DNA of 19,763 nt, from positions 1 to 19,763 of the forward strand of contig JAEWBW010000391.1 in assembly GCA_023390955.1 (NCBI GenBank), in the 5' to 3' direction. This document shows positions 12,838-19,763 of the stretch, one piece after another; position 1 is the stretch's first letter, and each line of letters starts with the position of its first letter. The position numbers and the translations under genes are program-made. Below the pieces are notes generated by a model, which was not told the DNA's origin, searched no databases, and saw only the letters and a program-made list of their open reading frames with translations. Source of the DNA: Pseudomonadota bacterium (GTDB taxonomy: Bacteria; Pseudomonadota; Alphaproteobacteria; Rhizobiales; Xanthobacteraceae).

Positions 12838-14235
12838 ATGCAGCAGGACGCACTCAGCCGGCCGTTGAGCAATCGTGGACCGATTCCGTTCGAGGCCGAC
12901 GCGCCCGTGCTCAAGATCATCGGCGAATTGCCGCGCGAGCTGAACGGCACGCTCTATCGCAACGGACCCAATCCGCAATTCGATGCGCCCGGCGCGCACT
13001 GGTTCGTCGGCGACGGCATGCTGCACGCCTTCCATCTGGAGAACGGCCGCGCCTCCTACCGCAACCGCTGGGTCCGCACGCCGAAATGGCTCGCCGAGCA
13101 CGATGCCGGCCGCGCGCTGTTCGGCGGCTTCGGCCGCAAGATGCCGGATGCGCCGGCGCATTTGACCGACGGCGGCGTCGCCAACACCAACATCATCTCC
13201 CACGCGGGAAAACTGCTCGCGCTGGAGGAAGGGCATATGCCGACCGAGATCGAGCCGGGCACGCTCGCCACCCGCGGCTATTGCAATTACGGCGGACGCA
13301 TCGCCGGCACCTTCACCGCGCATCCCAAGATCGATCCGATCACCGGTGAACTGGTGTTCTTCGGCTACAATGCCAGCGGCCCGCTCACGCCCGCCCTCTC
13401 CTACGGCGCGATCGACGCGAGCGGCAAGGTGACGCGGTTCGAGCGCTTCGAGTCGCCCTATGCCAGCATGGTGCACGACTTCATCGTCACCGAGAACCAC
13501 GTGCTGTTTCCGATCCTGCCCATCACCGGCAGCATGGAGCGCGCGATGCGCGGCAAGCCGCCTTATGCCTGGGAGCCGGAGAAAGGCAGCTATGTCGGCG
13601 TGATGAAGCGCTCGGGCTCGAGCAAGGACATCGTCTGGTTCCGCGCCGAGTCCTGCTACGTCTTCCACGTCATGAACGCCTGGGAGGACGGCAACCGCAT
13701 CATCGCCGACGTCATGCAGTTCGAGGAAGCGCCGCTGTTTCCGCATCCGGACGGCTCGCCGACCAATCCGGAGAAGTCCTACGCCCGTCACTGCCGCTGG
13801 ACGTTCGATCTCGATGGAAACACCGACACGTTCCAGCAGACTTATCTGGACGAAATCCCCGGCGAATTCCCCCGCGTCGACGATCGCCGCGCCGGGCTGA
13901 AGACCAGCCATGGCTGGTACGCCTGCGCCAATATGGGGCTGCCGATGTTCGGCGCGTTGTCCGGCATCGTGCATGTCGACGGCGCAGGCAAGCGCCTCGG
14001 CCAGTATCTGCTGCCGGCCGGCGACACCATCTCCGAACCGGTGTTCGTCGAGCGCGGCAAGGACGCTGCTGAAGGTGACGGCTGGCTGCTCGCGGTGGTC
14101 TGGCGTGCGCGGGAGAACCGCAGCGATCTCGCCGTGTTCAACGCCATGGACGTCGAGGCCGGCCCGGTCGCACTGGTGCAGCTCGGCCACCGCGTGCCCG
14201 ACGGCTTTCACGGCAATTGGGTGGGAGCGGCGTAA
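12838..14235 (+). CDS. Carotenoid/stilbene cleavage oxygenase
   Basis: A 465-residue seven-bladed-propeller enzyme of the carotenoid oxygenase (RPE65/CCD) family, which splits a carbon double bond with oxygen at a four-His iron. The four His are at 162 (TAHPKIDPITGEL), 213 (MVHDFIVTENH), 277 (YVFHVMNAWEDG) and 458 (VPDGFHGNW). The N-terminus GTLYRNGPNP and the GDGMLHAFHLENG motif are typical. It is soluble, without a signal peptide. Length and motifs are closer to bacterial lignostilbene- or apocarotenoid-cleaving enzymes than to long plant forms, but substrate cannot be read. GGGAGGA at 12827-12833 fits ATG 12838. It is divergent from the TetR repressor, and its promoter lies between two operators. 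Confidence 0.93.
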   Translation: MQQDALSRPLSNRGPIPFEADAPVLKIIGELPRELNGTLYRNGPNPQFDAPGAHWFVGDGMLHAFHLENGRASYRNRWVRTPKWLAEHDAGRALFGGFGRKMPDAPAHLTDGGVANTNIISHAGKLLALEEGHMPTEIEPGTLATRGYCNYGGRIAGTFTAHPKIDPITGELVFFGYNASGPLTPALSYGAIDASGKVTRFERFESPYASMVHDFIVTENHVLFPILPITGSMERAMRGKPPYAWEPEKGSYVGVMKRSGSSKDIVWFRAESCYVFHVMNAWEDGNRIIADVMQFEEAPLFPHPDGSPTNPEKSYARHCRWTFDLDGNTDTFQQTYLDEIPGEFPRVDDRRAGLKTSHGWYACANMGLPMFGALSGIVHVDGAGKRLGQYLLPAGDTISEPVFVERGKDAAEGDGWLLAVVWRARENRSDLAVFNAMDVEAGPVALVQLGHRVPDGFHGNWVGAA

Positions 14236-14249
14236 GCCGTCTCCTGCCC

Positions 14250-14287
14250 GTCGTTCCGGGTTCACGCTTCGCGTGCCCCGGAATGAC
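14250..14287. repeat. Dispersed palindromic repeat (GTCGTTCCGGG type)
   Basis: GTCGTTCCGGG (14250-14260) pairs with CCCGGAATGAC (14277-14287) with one G-T pair, and an inner hairpin, CACGC-TTC-GCGTG, occupies 14263-14275. I recognise the outer sequence (TTCCGGG...CCCGGAAT with a G/C-rich inner stem) as the kind repeated through Bradyrhizobium and Rhodopseudomonas intergenic regions. Here it lies between the oxygenase and MAPEG genes. It could also act as a terminator or mRNA-stabilising element. Confidence 0.65.
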
Positions 14288-14328
14288 AGCAAGACAGAGC
14301 ATGCCGCACCTCTGCCCGGGAGCCGCAG

Positions 14329-14742
14329 ATGCATATGCCCGCGATCACCGCCTGCTATCTCGCGATCCTCGCCTTGCTCTACGCCGCCCTTGCGTTCCAG
14401 GTGATCCGGCTGCGGCGATCGAGCCGGGCCGCCTTCGAGGACGGCGGCAATACGCGCCTGCGCAGCGCGATCCGTGCCCACGGCAATTTCATGGAATACG
14501 TGCCCATCATCACGTTGATGGTCGCCTTTCTCGAAATGTCGGGCGCTTCGCCGTCACGGATTCATCTGCTGATGGGCGCTTTGTTGCTGGCGCGGCTGCT
14601 GCATCCGCTCGGCATGTACGCAACGACGAATTCCGTTCCATTCTGGATCTGCCGCGGTGGCGGCGTCGTCATCACGATCTTCCTGCTGATCTCCTGCGCG
14701 GTCGGTATCCTGTCGCGCCTGCTGCCGATCGCACTGGCGTGA
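14329..14742 (+). CDS. MAPEG-family membrane protein
   Basis: A 137-residue integral membrane protein with four helices (about 5-24, 55-72, 80-100, 112-134). The loop RLRSAIRAHGNFMEYVPI is the MAPEG hallmark, as in microsomal glutathione transferases and FLAP, where the Arg and Asn-Phe-Glu-Tyr residues contact glutathione; also LLMGALLLARLLHPLGMYAT. The bacterial members are poorly characterised; some conjugate glutathione to hydrophobic or reactive compounds. GGGAG (14318-14322) fits ATG 14329; an in-frame ATG at 14335 is possible. It lies 93 bases downstream of the oxygenase with a repeat between, and may be co-transcribed, giving a possible oxygenase plus detoxifying-transferase pair. Confidence 0.9.
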   Translation: MHMPAITACYLAILALLYAALAFQVIRLRRSSRAAFEDGGNTRLRSAIRAHGNFMEYVPIITLMVAFLEMSGASPSRIHLLMGALLLARLLHPLGMYATTNSVPFWICRGGGVVITIFLLISCAVGILSRLLPIALA

Positions 14743-14795
14743 CTGACGCAGTCAAGCCACTGAAATAAAATCACATTTTTACATCACCTCACATT

Positions 14796-14814
14796 ATTTT
14801 GACAGTGTAAAGAT
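14796..14814. promoter_or_regulatory. TetR operator 3
   Basis: ATTTTGACAGTGTAAAGAT, identical over all 19 bases to operator 1. It lies just upstream of the -35 box of the gene at 14888. Confidence 0.78.
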
Positions 14815-14819
14815 TTTCA

Positions 14820-14848
14820 TTGAACCCTGCCGGCTTCCGCGCTACAAA
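14820..14848 (+). promoter_or_regulatory. Promoter of the membrane-protein operon
   Basis: TTGAAC (14820-14825), 17 bases, TACAAA (14843-14848). Start of transcription would be near 14856, inside operator 4. The promoter is bracketed by operators 3 and 4. Confidence 0.6.
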
Positions 14849-14867
14849 ATCTTGACAGTGTAAAGAT
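14849..14867. promoter_or_regulatory. TetR operator 4
   Basis: ATCTTGACAGTGTAAAGAT, seven of eight arm pairs matching; flanking AA and TT (14847-14869) extend the symmetry. The centre is 53 bp from that of operator 3, nearly the same spacing as operators 1 and 2. Confidence 0.8.
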
Positions 14868-14887
14868 TTGGTCCGACCGAGGCGACC

Positions 14888-15454
14888 ATGGCGATTTTCC
14901 TGATCCTAGCCCCCTACGGTGTCTTCACCTTCCTGATGCTGGTGAGCTCGTCCACGGTGAGCACATTCGCGGCCGCCACGGCCTGCCTCATCACCATCGC
15001 GGTCGACGTCGCACGCGGCCGCTCGGTCAAGATACTCGCCGCAGGCTCGGCGATCCTGTTCGCGATGATCGGGCTCACCCTCGTGTTCTGGCATCCGGAG
15101 CTGAGCACGCTCGGCGTCAAGCTCTCGGTCGATGTCGGCATCTTCGTCATCTCGCTCGGCTCGATGCTGCTGCGCCGGCCCTTCACCCTGCAATACGCGC
15201 TCGAAGCCGTCCCGGCCGAAATCGCAGGAATGCCCGGCTTCATGCGCGCCAACTACATCATCACGGCGGCATGGACTGCAGCTTCGCTCTTGATGATGGT
15301 CTCCAACATCGTGCTGCTCTATGTGCCCGGCCTGCCGATCTGGTCGAGCCTTGCGGTCGCGTTCGCCGCCCGCAACAGCGCCATCTATTTCACGAAGTGG
15401 TATCCCGAGTACCAAAAGATCAAGTACGCTACATCCCCACAAGCGCCGCACTGA
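14888..15454 (+). CDS. Integral membrane protein, first gene of TetR-controlled operon
   Basis: A 188-residue protein with five or six membrane segments, about residues 3-20, 22-42, 48-68, 75-95, 124-147 and possibly 151-168. The loop LLRRPFTLQYALEAVPAEI followed by MRANYIITAAWTAA resembles proteins sometimes labelled septation protein A-like, which would make it a distant relative of the next gene, but I cannot confirm this. GAGG at 14879-14882 sits 5 bases before ATG 14888. Two TetR operators bracket its promoter. The next gene begins 12 bases after its stop, so the two form an operon. Function unknown; control with the oxygenase suggests a role in membrane handling of the same inducing compound. 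Confidence 0.8.
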   Translation: MAIFLILAPYGVFTFLMLVSSSTVSTFAAATACLITIAVDVARGRSVKILAAGSAILFAMIGLTLVFWHPELSTLGVKLSVDVGIFVISLGSMLLRRPFTLQYALEAVPAEIAGMPGFMRANYIITAAWTAASLLMMVSNIVLLYVPGLPIWSSLAVAFAARNSAIYFTKWYPEYQKIKYATSPQAPH

Positions 15455-15466
15455 ACAGGACAGACG

Positions 15467-16021
15467 ATGAAAGACGTATTCCGACGGCTTGCCTCCGACT
15501 TCCTCTCCACCATCGTCTTCCTGGTGATCTATCTCGCGACCGACAACGTCATCCTTGCAACGACGGTCGCAATTCTCGGCGCGATCGCGCAGGTGGCCTG
15601 GGCGCGCTACAAGGGCCAAAGCCTTGGCTACATGACCTGGGCGAGCCTTGGCCTCGTCATCGTGCTCGGAGGCGCGACGCTGCTCACCCACGATCCGCGT
15701 TTCGTGCTGGCGAAGCCCGCGATCGGACATGCGGCGATCGGCATCATCATGCTCAAGCGCGGCTGGATGCTGCGCTACCTGCCCCCGATCGTGACCGAGA
15801 CCATTCCGGAATATGTCACCGCCGCGGGCTATGCCTGGGCCGCGCTGATGTTCGTGCTCGCCGCAGGCACCATCGCGGTTGCCATGACGGGCGATATGAA
15901 GCTGTGGGCCTTCTATATTTCGGTGGTCCTGATCGGCGCCAAGATCGCGGCCTTCGCCCTGCAATATCTGACCTTCCGCCTCGTCGTCGGCAGCCGCATG
16001 CGCGCCGCCGCCCGCGCCTAA
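15467..16021 (+). CDS. YciB/IspZ-like (septation protein A family) membrane protein
   Basis: A 184-residue inner-membrane protein, near the usual length of the family (about 180). It has five or six segments, with the family pattern FLSTIVFLVIYLATDNVILA, LTHDPRFVLAKPAIGHAAIG and MLKRGWMLRYLPPIV. YciB contributes to envelope integrity and division-linked wall synthesis in E. coli. This copy is divergent enough, and its setting (TetR operon with an oxygenase) unusual enough, that it may be a paralogue rather than the housekeeping gene. AGGA at 15457-15460 precedes ATG 15467. It is the second gene of the operon starting at 14888. Confidence 0.82.
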   Translation: MKDVFRRLASDFLSTIVFLVIYLATDNVILATTVAILGAIAQVAWARYKGQSLGYMTWASLGLVIVLGGATLLTHDPRFVLAKPAIGHAAIGIIMLKRGWMLRYLPPIVTETIPEYVTAAGYAWAALMFVLAAGTIAVAMTGDMKLWAFYISVVLIGAKIAAFALQYLTFRLVVGSRMRAAARA

Positions 16022-16142
16022 AACAGTCGCGCCGAAACGTCGCTTGCAAAGGGTTAGGCAGGCGCAACGGTTTGGGCTATACGCACGGAATTGGAGCAAC
16101 CGCGGATCGTCGCGGTTCGCCGGGACAGATCAGGAGACGGGA

Positions 16143-16439
16143 ATGGCCGCAGACGGCAATTGGAATCTGACCATGACGACGCCGATGGGCGACCGCCAGG
16201 CGACGCTGAGCCTGAAGACCTCCGGCTCGACGCTGACCGGCACGCAGGGCGCCGACGGCAACACCGGCGAGATTTTCGACGGCACCGTCAATGGCGATGA
16301 CGTCTCCTGGAAGGTCTCGATCACCAATCCGATGCCGCTGACGCTCGAGTTCACCGGCAAGGTTTCCGGCGACAGCATGAGCGGCGAGATGGGCATCGGC
16401 CCGATGGGCAGCTTTCCTTTCACCGGCTCGCGGGCGTAA
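16143..16439 (+). CDS. Small beta-type protein of unknown function
   Basis: A 98-residue protein from ATG 16143, with AGGAGA at 16132-16137. It is made of short alternating strands with Gly turns (WNLTMTTPMGDRQATLSL, SGSTLTGTQG, GTVNGDDVSWKVSITNPMPL, EFTGKVSGDSMSGEM) and ends GSFPFTGSRA. This pattern is known as a free-standing small protein and as a domain appended to larger proteins in proteobacteria, likely a beta-barrel fold, without assigned function. It has no signal peptide and no Cys. It stands 121 bases after the YciB-like gene and 20 bases before the SH3-type gene. Confidence 0.8.
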   Translation: MAADGNWNLTMTTPMGDRQATLSLKTSGSTLTGTQGADGNTGEIFDGTVNGDDVSWKVSITNPMPLTLEFTGKVSGDSMSGEMGIGPMGSFPFTGSRA

Positions 16440-16459
16440 CGCGACTTCGCTAGCACATC

Positions 16460-17383
16460 ATGCGCGCGCTCCGTCACATCGCGGCGACAGCGTTGCTTGT
16501 CGCGACGGCGACGGTGGCGCGTGCTGACGACACTGAACCGGCGTGGCGCGCAAGCGCGCTCGCCTTTGTGCCGGCGGGTTACGTCGCCGGCGCCGTCTAC
16601 CGAACCGATGGTGCGACGGGTTATCTCGCCGTCTATCCGGCGACATCCAATGATCCGAAAACGCCCGGGAGCGTGTTCGCTGCACGCCAGGCTCTCGTCG
16701 TCACGCTGACGCCGGATGCAACGCGCGCCGTGTCCGGCGAATTGAAGCCGCGCACCGAGCCGGATCCGGACACCGACGATACTGATTTTTCCAAGATGCA
16801 TGCCGAACTGGCCGGCAAGCGCGCGTCGCTGCCCGAGGGCACCGAGCCCTGCGATCTCGGCGCCTGGTCGATCGACAAGGACCGGAATGGTCTCAACGTG
16901 CGCGCCGAGCCGTCGGCGAAGGCGCGTGTGCTCGGCACCCTGCCACCGCCCTACCGGCTGAAGCTCGGGGGCGCCGAGAACACGCCCGAGGGCGGCTGGC
17001 TCACCGAATTCCGCATCATCGGCTTCAGGGACGGTTGGTTTCTGATCGAGGGCGCCAAGCCGCCGGGCAAGGACTACGAGGACGAGACCAGATATCCGCG
17101 CAGTGCGCCAAAGCCCTATGCAGGGCGCGGCTGGGTCGCCTCCAACAAAGTCGGTGCGTCCTACGCCAATGGCGGCACACGCATGGGCGGGCTGTTTCAG
17201 GCCCCCTTCACCGACGCCAAATGGACACAGGCAGAGCGCGAGCTCGGCGGTCCGATCGACACCGACGGCGGTCCGAAGCGCCTCTTCGCCTGCAGCGGCT
17301 ATTGGGGCCTCGTCGAGAGCCAGGACGGCGTCCGCGGCTGGTGGCGCGCGCTGTGCTCGAACCAGGTCACGAACTGCAGTTAG
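16460..17383 (+). CDS. Exported protein with SH3-type domain
   Basis: A 307-residue protein with a signal peptide (MRALRHIAATALLVATATVA, cleavage near ARA|DD). Residues about 138-235 look like a bacterial SH3 domain: NGLNVRAEPSAKARVLGTLP, then GWFLIEGAKPPG and GRGWVASNKVG. Such domains bind cell-wall peptides or act as ligand modules of periplasmic proteins. The C-terminal part (LFACSGYWGLVESQDGVRGW, CSNQVTNC) has paired Cys. The ribosome site before ATG 16460 is weak. It follows the 98-aa gene by 20 bases and could be translated from the same mRNA. A perfect hairpin stands between it and the convergent fumarase gene. Confidence 0.85.
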   Translation: MRALRHIAATALLVATATVARADDTEPAWRASALAFVPAGYVAGAVYRTDGATGYLAVYPATSNDPKTPGSVFAARQALVVTLTPDATRAVSGELKPRTEPDPDTDDTDFSKMHAELAGKRASLPEGTEPCDLGAWSIDKDRNGLNVRAEPSAKARVLGTLPPPYRLKLGGAENTPEGGWLTEFRIIGFRDGWFLIEGAKPPGKDYEDETRYPRSAPKPYAGRGWVASNKVGASYANGGTRMGGLFQAPFTDAKWTQAERELGGPIDTDGGPKRLFACSGYWGLVESQDGVRGWWRALCSNQVTNCS

Positions 17384-17390
17384 GCTTCTG

Positions 17391-17415
17391 CCTCTCCCCG
17401 CCTTGCGGGGAGAGG
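17391..17415. terminator. Perfect hairpin between convergent genes
   Basis: CCTCTCCCCGC (17391-17401) pairs fully with GCGGGGAGAGG (17405-17415) around CTT. It is symmetric and lies between two gene ends, so it may serve both strands. It has no T-run, and this CTCTCCCCGC type is also a frequent intergenic palindrome in Bradyrhizobium. Confidence 0.6.
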
Positions 17416-17423
17416 TGAAACGA

Positions 17424-19079
17424 CTAGCCCAAATTCAAGGCCTTGAAGAAGTCGTTGCCCTTGTCGTCGATGATGATGAAGGCGGGAAAGTCGACGACCT
17501 CGATGCGCCAGATCGCTTCCATGCCGAGCTCGGGATATTCGAGCACCTCGACCTTCTTGATGCAGTGCTCGGCGAGGTTTGCCGCCGCGCCGCCGATCGA
17601 GCCGAGATAGAAGCCGCCATACTTCTTGCAGGCCTCGCGCACGGCCGGCGCGCGATTGCCCTTGGCCACCATCACCATTGAGCCGCCGGCGGCCTGGAAC
17701 TGGTCGACGAAGGAATCCATGCGGCCTGCCGTGGTCGGCCCGAACGCGCCGGAAGCATAGCCATCGGGCGTTTTGGCGGGACCGGCGTAGTACACCGGAT
17801 GGTTCTTGAAATAGTCCGGCAGCGGCTCGCCCCGCTCCAGCCGCTCGCGCAGCTTGGCATGCGCGGAGTCGCGCGCGACGATCATGGTGCCGGTCATCGA
17901 GACCCGCGTCTTGATCGGGTATTGCGACATCGTCGCGAGGATGTCCTTCATCGGCTGGTTGAGGTCGATCTTGACGACCTCGCCGCCGAGCGTCTGCTCG
18001 ACCTGCGGCAGATATTGCGCGGGATTGTGCTCGAGCTCCTCGAGATAGATGCCGTCCCTGGTGATCTTGCCGACGACCTGGCGATCGGCCGAACAGGACA
18101 CGCCAAGACCGATCGGCAGCGAGGCGCCGTGGCGCGGCATGCGGATCACGCGGACGTCGTGGCAGAAATACTTTCCGCCGAACTGCGCGCCGACGCCGAG
18201 CGACTGCGTCATCTTGAGGATTTCCTGCTCCATCTCAAGGTCGCGGAAGGCGTTGCCATCGGGCGAACCCTGCGTCGGCAGCGCATCGAGATAGCGCGCG
18301 GAGGCGAGCTTCACCGTCTTCATGCAGAGCTCGGCCGAGGTGCCGCCGATCACGATGGCGAGGTGATAGGGCGGGCACGCCGCGGTGCCGAGCGTCAGCA
18401 CCTTCTCCTTCAGGAAGGCGAGCAGACGGTCCTTGGTCAGCACCGACGGTGTCGCCTGGAACAGGAAGCTCTTGTTGGCGCTGCCGCCGCCCTTCGCCAT
18501 GAACATGAATTTGTAGGCGTCATCGCCCTCGGCATAGATCTCGCACTGCGCCGGCATGTTGTTGGCGGTGTTCTTCTCCTCGTACATCGAGAGCGGCGCG
18601 ACCTGCGAGTAGCGCAAATTGCGGCGCAGATAAGCGTCGCGCGCACCTTCCGACAGCGCCGCCTCGTCGTCGCCGTCGGTGATGACGTTGCAGCCCTTCT
18701 TGCCCATGATGATCGCGGTGCCGGTGTCCTGGCACATCGGCAGCACGCCGCCGGCGGCGATGTTGGCGTTCTTCAGGAAGTCGAACGCAACGAACTTGTC
18801 GTTGTCGCTGGCCTCGGGGTCGTCGAGGATCGAACGCAGCTGCTTCAGATGGCCCGGCCGCAGGTAATGGTTGATGTCGCCGAAAGCCGCCTCCGACAAC
18901 GCCCGCAGCGCCTCGCGCGACACCACCAGCATGTCTTTGCCGAGCACCTTCTCGACCCTGACGCCCTCGCTGGAAATCTTCTTGTAGGGCGTGGTGTCCT
19001 TGCCCAGCGGGAACAGCGGCGTGTGCTTGTAGGGCGGAACCGGCTTGGACTGGTCGGGAAAAGCGGTCGGAGCGTTCAT
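17424..19079 (-). CDS. fumA: Fumarate hydratase, class I
   Basis: A 551-residue enzyme of the citric acid cycle that interconverts fumarate and malate using a [4Fe-4S] cluster. The three cluster Cys are Cys116 (LPMCQDTGTA), Cys235 (TAACPPYHLA) and Cys329 (GLGVSCSADR). The N-terminal alpha domain and the C-terminal beta domain (GTMIVARDSAHAKLRERLER, PVYYAGPAKTPDGYASGAFG, PTTAGRMDSFVDQF, KGNRAPAVREACKKYGGFYL) are fused in one chain as in E. coli FumA. Being cluster-dependent, it would be sensitive to superoxide and nitric oxide. ATG 19079 is the family-consistent start although its ribosome site is weak. The gene is full length and unbroken. Confidence 0.96.
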   Translation of the reverse strand: MNAPTAFPDQSKPVPPYKHTPLFPLGKDTTPYKKISSEGVRVEKVLGKDMLVVSREALRALSEAAFGDINHYLRPGHLKQLRSILDDPEASDNDKFVAFDFLKNANIAAGGVLPMCQDTGTAIIMGKKGCNVITDGDDEAALSEGARDAYLRRNLRYSQVAPLSMYEEKNTANNMPAQCEIYAEGDDAYKFMFMAKGGGSANKSFLFQATPSVLTKDRLLAFLKEKVLTLGTAACPPYHLAIVIGGTSAELCMKTVKLASARYLDALPTQGSPDGNAFRDLEMEQEILKMTQSLGVGAQFGGKYFCHDVRVIRMPRHGASLPIGLGVSCSADRQVVGKITRDGIYLEELEHNPAQYLPQVEQTLGGEVVKIDLNQPMKDILATMSQYPIKTRVSMTGTMIVARDSAHAKLRERLERGEPLPDYFKNHPVYYAGPAKTPDGYASGAFGPTTAGRMDSFVDQFQAAGGSMVMVAKGNRAPAVREACKKYGGFYLGSIGGAAANLAEHCIKKVEVLEYPELGMEAIWRIEVVDFPAFIIIDDKGNDFFKALNLG

Positions 19080-19291
19080 AGGGTCGATCTCGGGTTTTGG
19101 GGCCCTCGTGCGGGTCCCCCGGATAGAAGCGTTCTAAGCCGATTTTAGAGCGAAATGGAAGGGATCGGCGCGCATGGGAGAGGCCTGTTCGGCCCTCGGA
19201 AGGCATTGGCAGTGCACGTGGAAATACCGTGCCCGCCCTTGCACTTCGCGCCCGCCGACGCTTGAATGCGCCTCCGAAGGGGCTTTTCATC

Positions 19292-19763
19292 ATGACATTG
19301 AACTTGAACGTCCGCGGCGCGATCCTGGTCGCCGCCGCCATCACCGGCCTTGTGACCCTCGCCTCGCCCGCGCGCGCCGACCGCTGCGACGACAGCGCCA
19401 AGGAGCTCGCGAACCAGATCGACCGCCTCAAGGTGAGCTTCCGGGCCGCCAATGTCGTCTACATGACGCATCCGCTGGCGAAGGAGCTCTCTGTCGGCTG
19501 CCGCGGCGACAAATATTCGATCGAGCTCTTCGCCAAGAGCGACCGCAAGCCCAAGCCGGAGTTCATGGCACTGGTGGGATCAATGGCGGCGATCGTCTTC
19601 ACCGTGACCAAGGACGACACCACGACGGGCGCGAGCCGCTGCCTGAAGCGGATGGGACTGCTGCGCGGCGACAAGGTCGTGATGCGCTACCGCCGCCTCA
19701 ACATGGAATGCACCCGCACCAAGACGGAAGCCTCGATCGCGATCACGCGCGGCAAGGACGAGT
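19292..19763 (+). CDS. Exported protein of unknown function, 5' part
   Basis: The frame opens at ATG 19292 (MTLNLNVRGAILVAAAITGL) and runs off the window end after 157 codons without a stop. A signal peptide is clear, cleaved probably after ARA, before DRCDDSA. Cys residues at RCDDSA, GCRGDK, RCLKRM and ECTRTK suggest two disulfides in the periplasm. AAGGGG at 19277-19282 gives spacing of 9 to the ATG. No family recognised. It is divergent from fumarase across 212 bases, in which I see no convincing operator. Confidence 0.75.
   Translation, partial: MTLNLNVRGAILVAAAITGLVTLASPARADRCDDSAKELANQIDRLKVSFRAANVVYMTHPLAKELSVGCRGDKYSIELFAKSDRKPKPEFMALVGSMAAIVFTVTKDDTTTGASRCLKRMGLLRGDKVVMRYRRLNMECTRTKTEASIAITRGKDE

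Noticed and set aside
12739..14481. 580-codon minus-strand frame opposite the oxygenase and MAPEG genes
   Set aside because: Spans two recognised genes and an operator region, with no ribosome site or family pattern.
14775..14782. ATTTTTAC as a fifth TetR half-site
   Set aside because: The matching right arm is absent.
19098..19119. GGGG...CCCC hairpin upstream of fumarase as a riboswitch
   Set aside because: The stem is short with a mismatch and no further conserved structure is visible.
17799..19148. 449-codon plus-strand frame opposite fumarase
   Set aside because: Shadow of a highly conserved enzyme gene on the other strand.

Overview
The window is a high-GC chromosomal segment whose gene content and style (class I fumarase, DUF3606, DUF6321 and SET-domain proteins, dispersed GC-rich palindromes, many short exported proteins of unknown function) point to an alphaproteobacterium close to Bradyrhizobium or Rhodopseudomonas. 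That assignment is by resemblance only. I see no phage, transposase, CRISPR array, rRNA or tRNA. The gene density is ordinary; no gap exceeds about 212 bases (19080-19291).

Layout. 1-1232: end of a lipoprotein gene, a small exported protein closed by a strong terminator, and a DUF3606 protein closed by a second terminator. 1259-4768: glycogen debranching enzyme GlgX, then a FemAB/CelD-like acyltransferase. 4775-7097: on the minus strand an XRE/MmyB-like regulator followed by a FrnE-type DsbA protein, with two small genes divergent from the regulator across a 17-bp palindrome. 7214-8560: a membrane-anchored orphan TAXI-type binding protein. 8557-9987: a nitric-oxide-type module consisting of an NsrR-like Rrf2 regulator plus a DUF6522-like gene on the plus strand, divergent across a 27-bp palindrome from a group III truncated globin whose stop overlaps (ATGA) a 44-aa one-helix membrane protein.

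9998-11948: a SET-domain lysine methyltransferase with a lysine-rich tail, an exported protein, and a DUF6321 protein with a histone-H1-like lysine/alanine tract. 11997-16021: a TetR regulator, a carotenoid/stilbene cleavage oxygenase, a MAPEG protein and two integral membrane proteins (the second YciB/IspZ-like). Four copies of one 8-3-8 operator occur here as two pairs, each pair bracketing a predicted promoter with centres 53-54 bp apart, which defines a small TetR regulon. 16143-19763: a small beta-type protein, an SH3-type exported protein, class I fumarase (minus strand) and the start of another exported protein.

The best leads are the paired-operator TetR regulon with a predicted leaderless tetR mRNA, the NsrR-globin-microprotein module, and the SET methyltransferase lying close to an H1-like basic protein.
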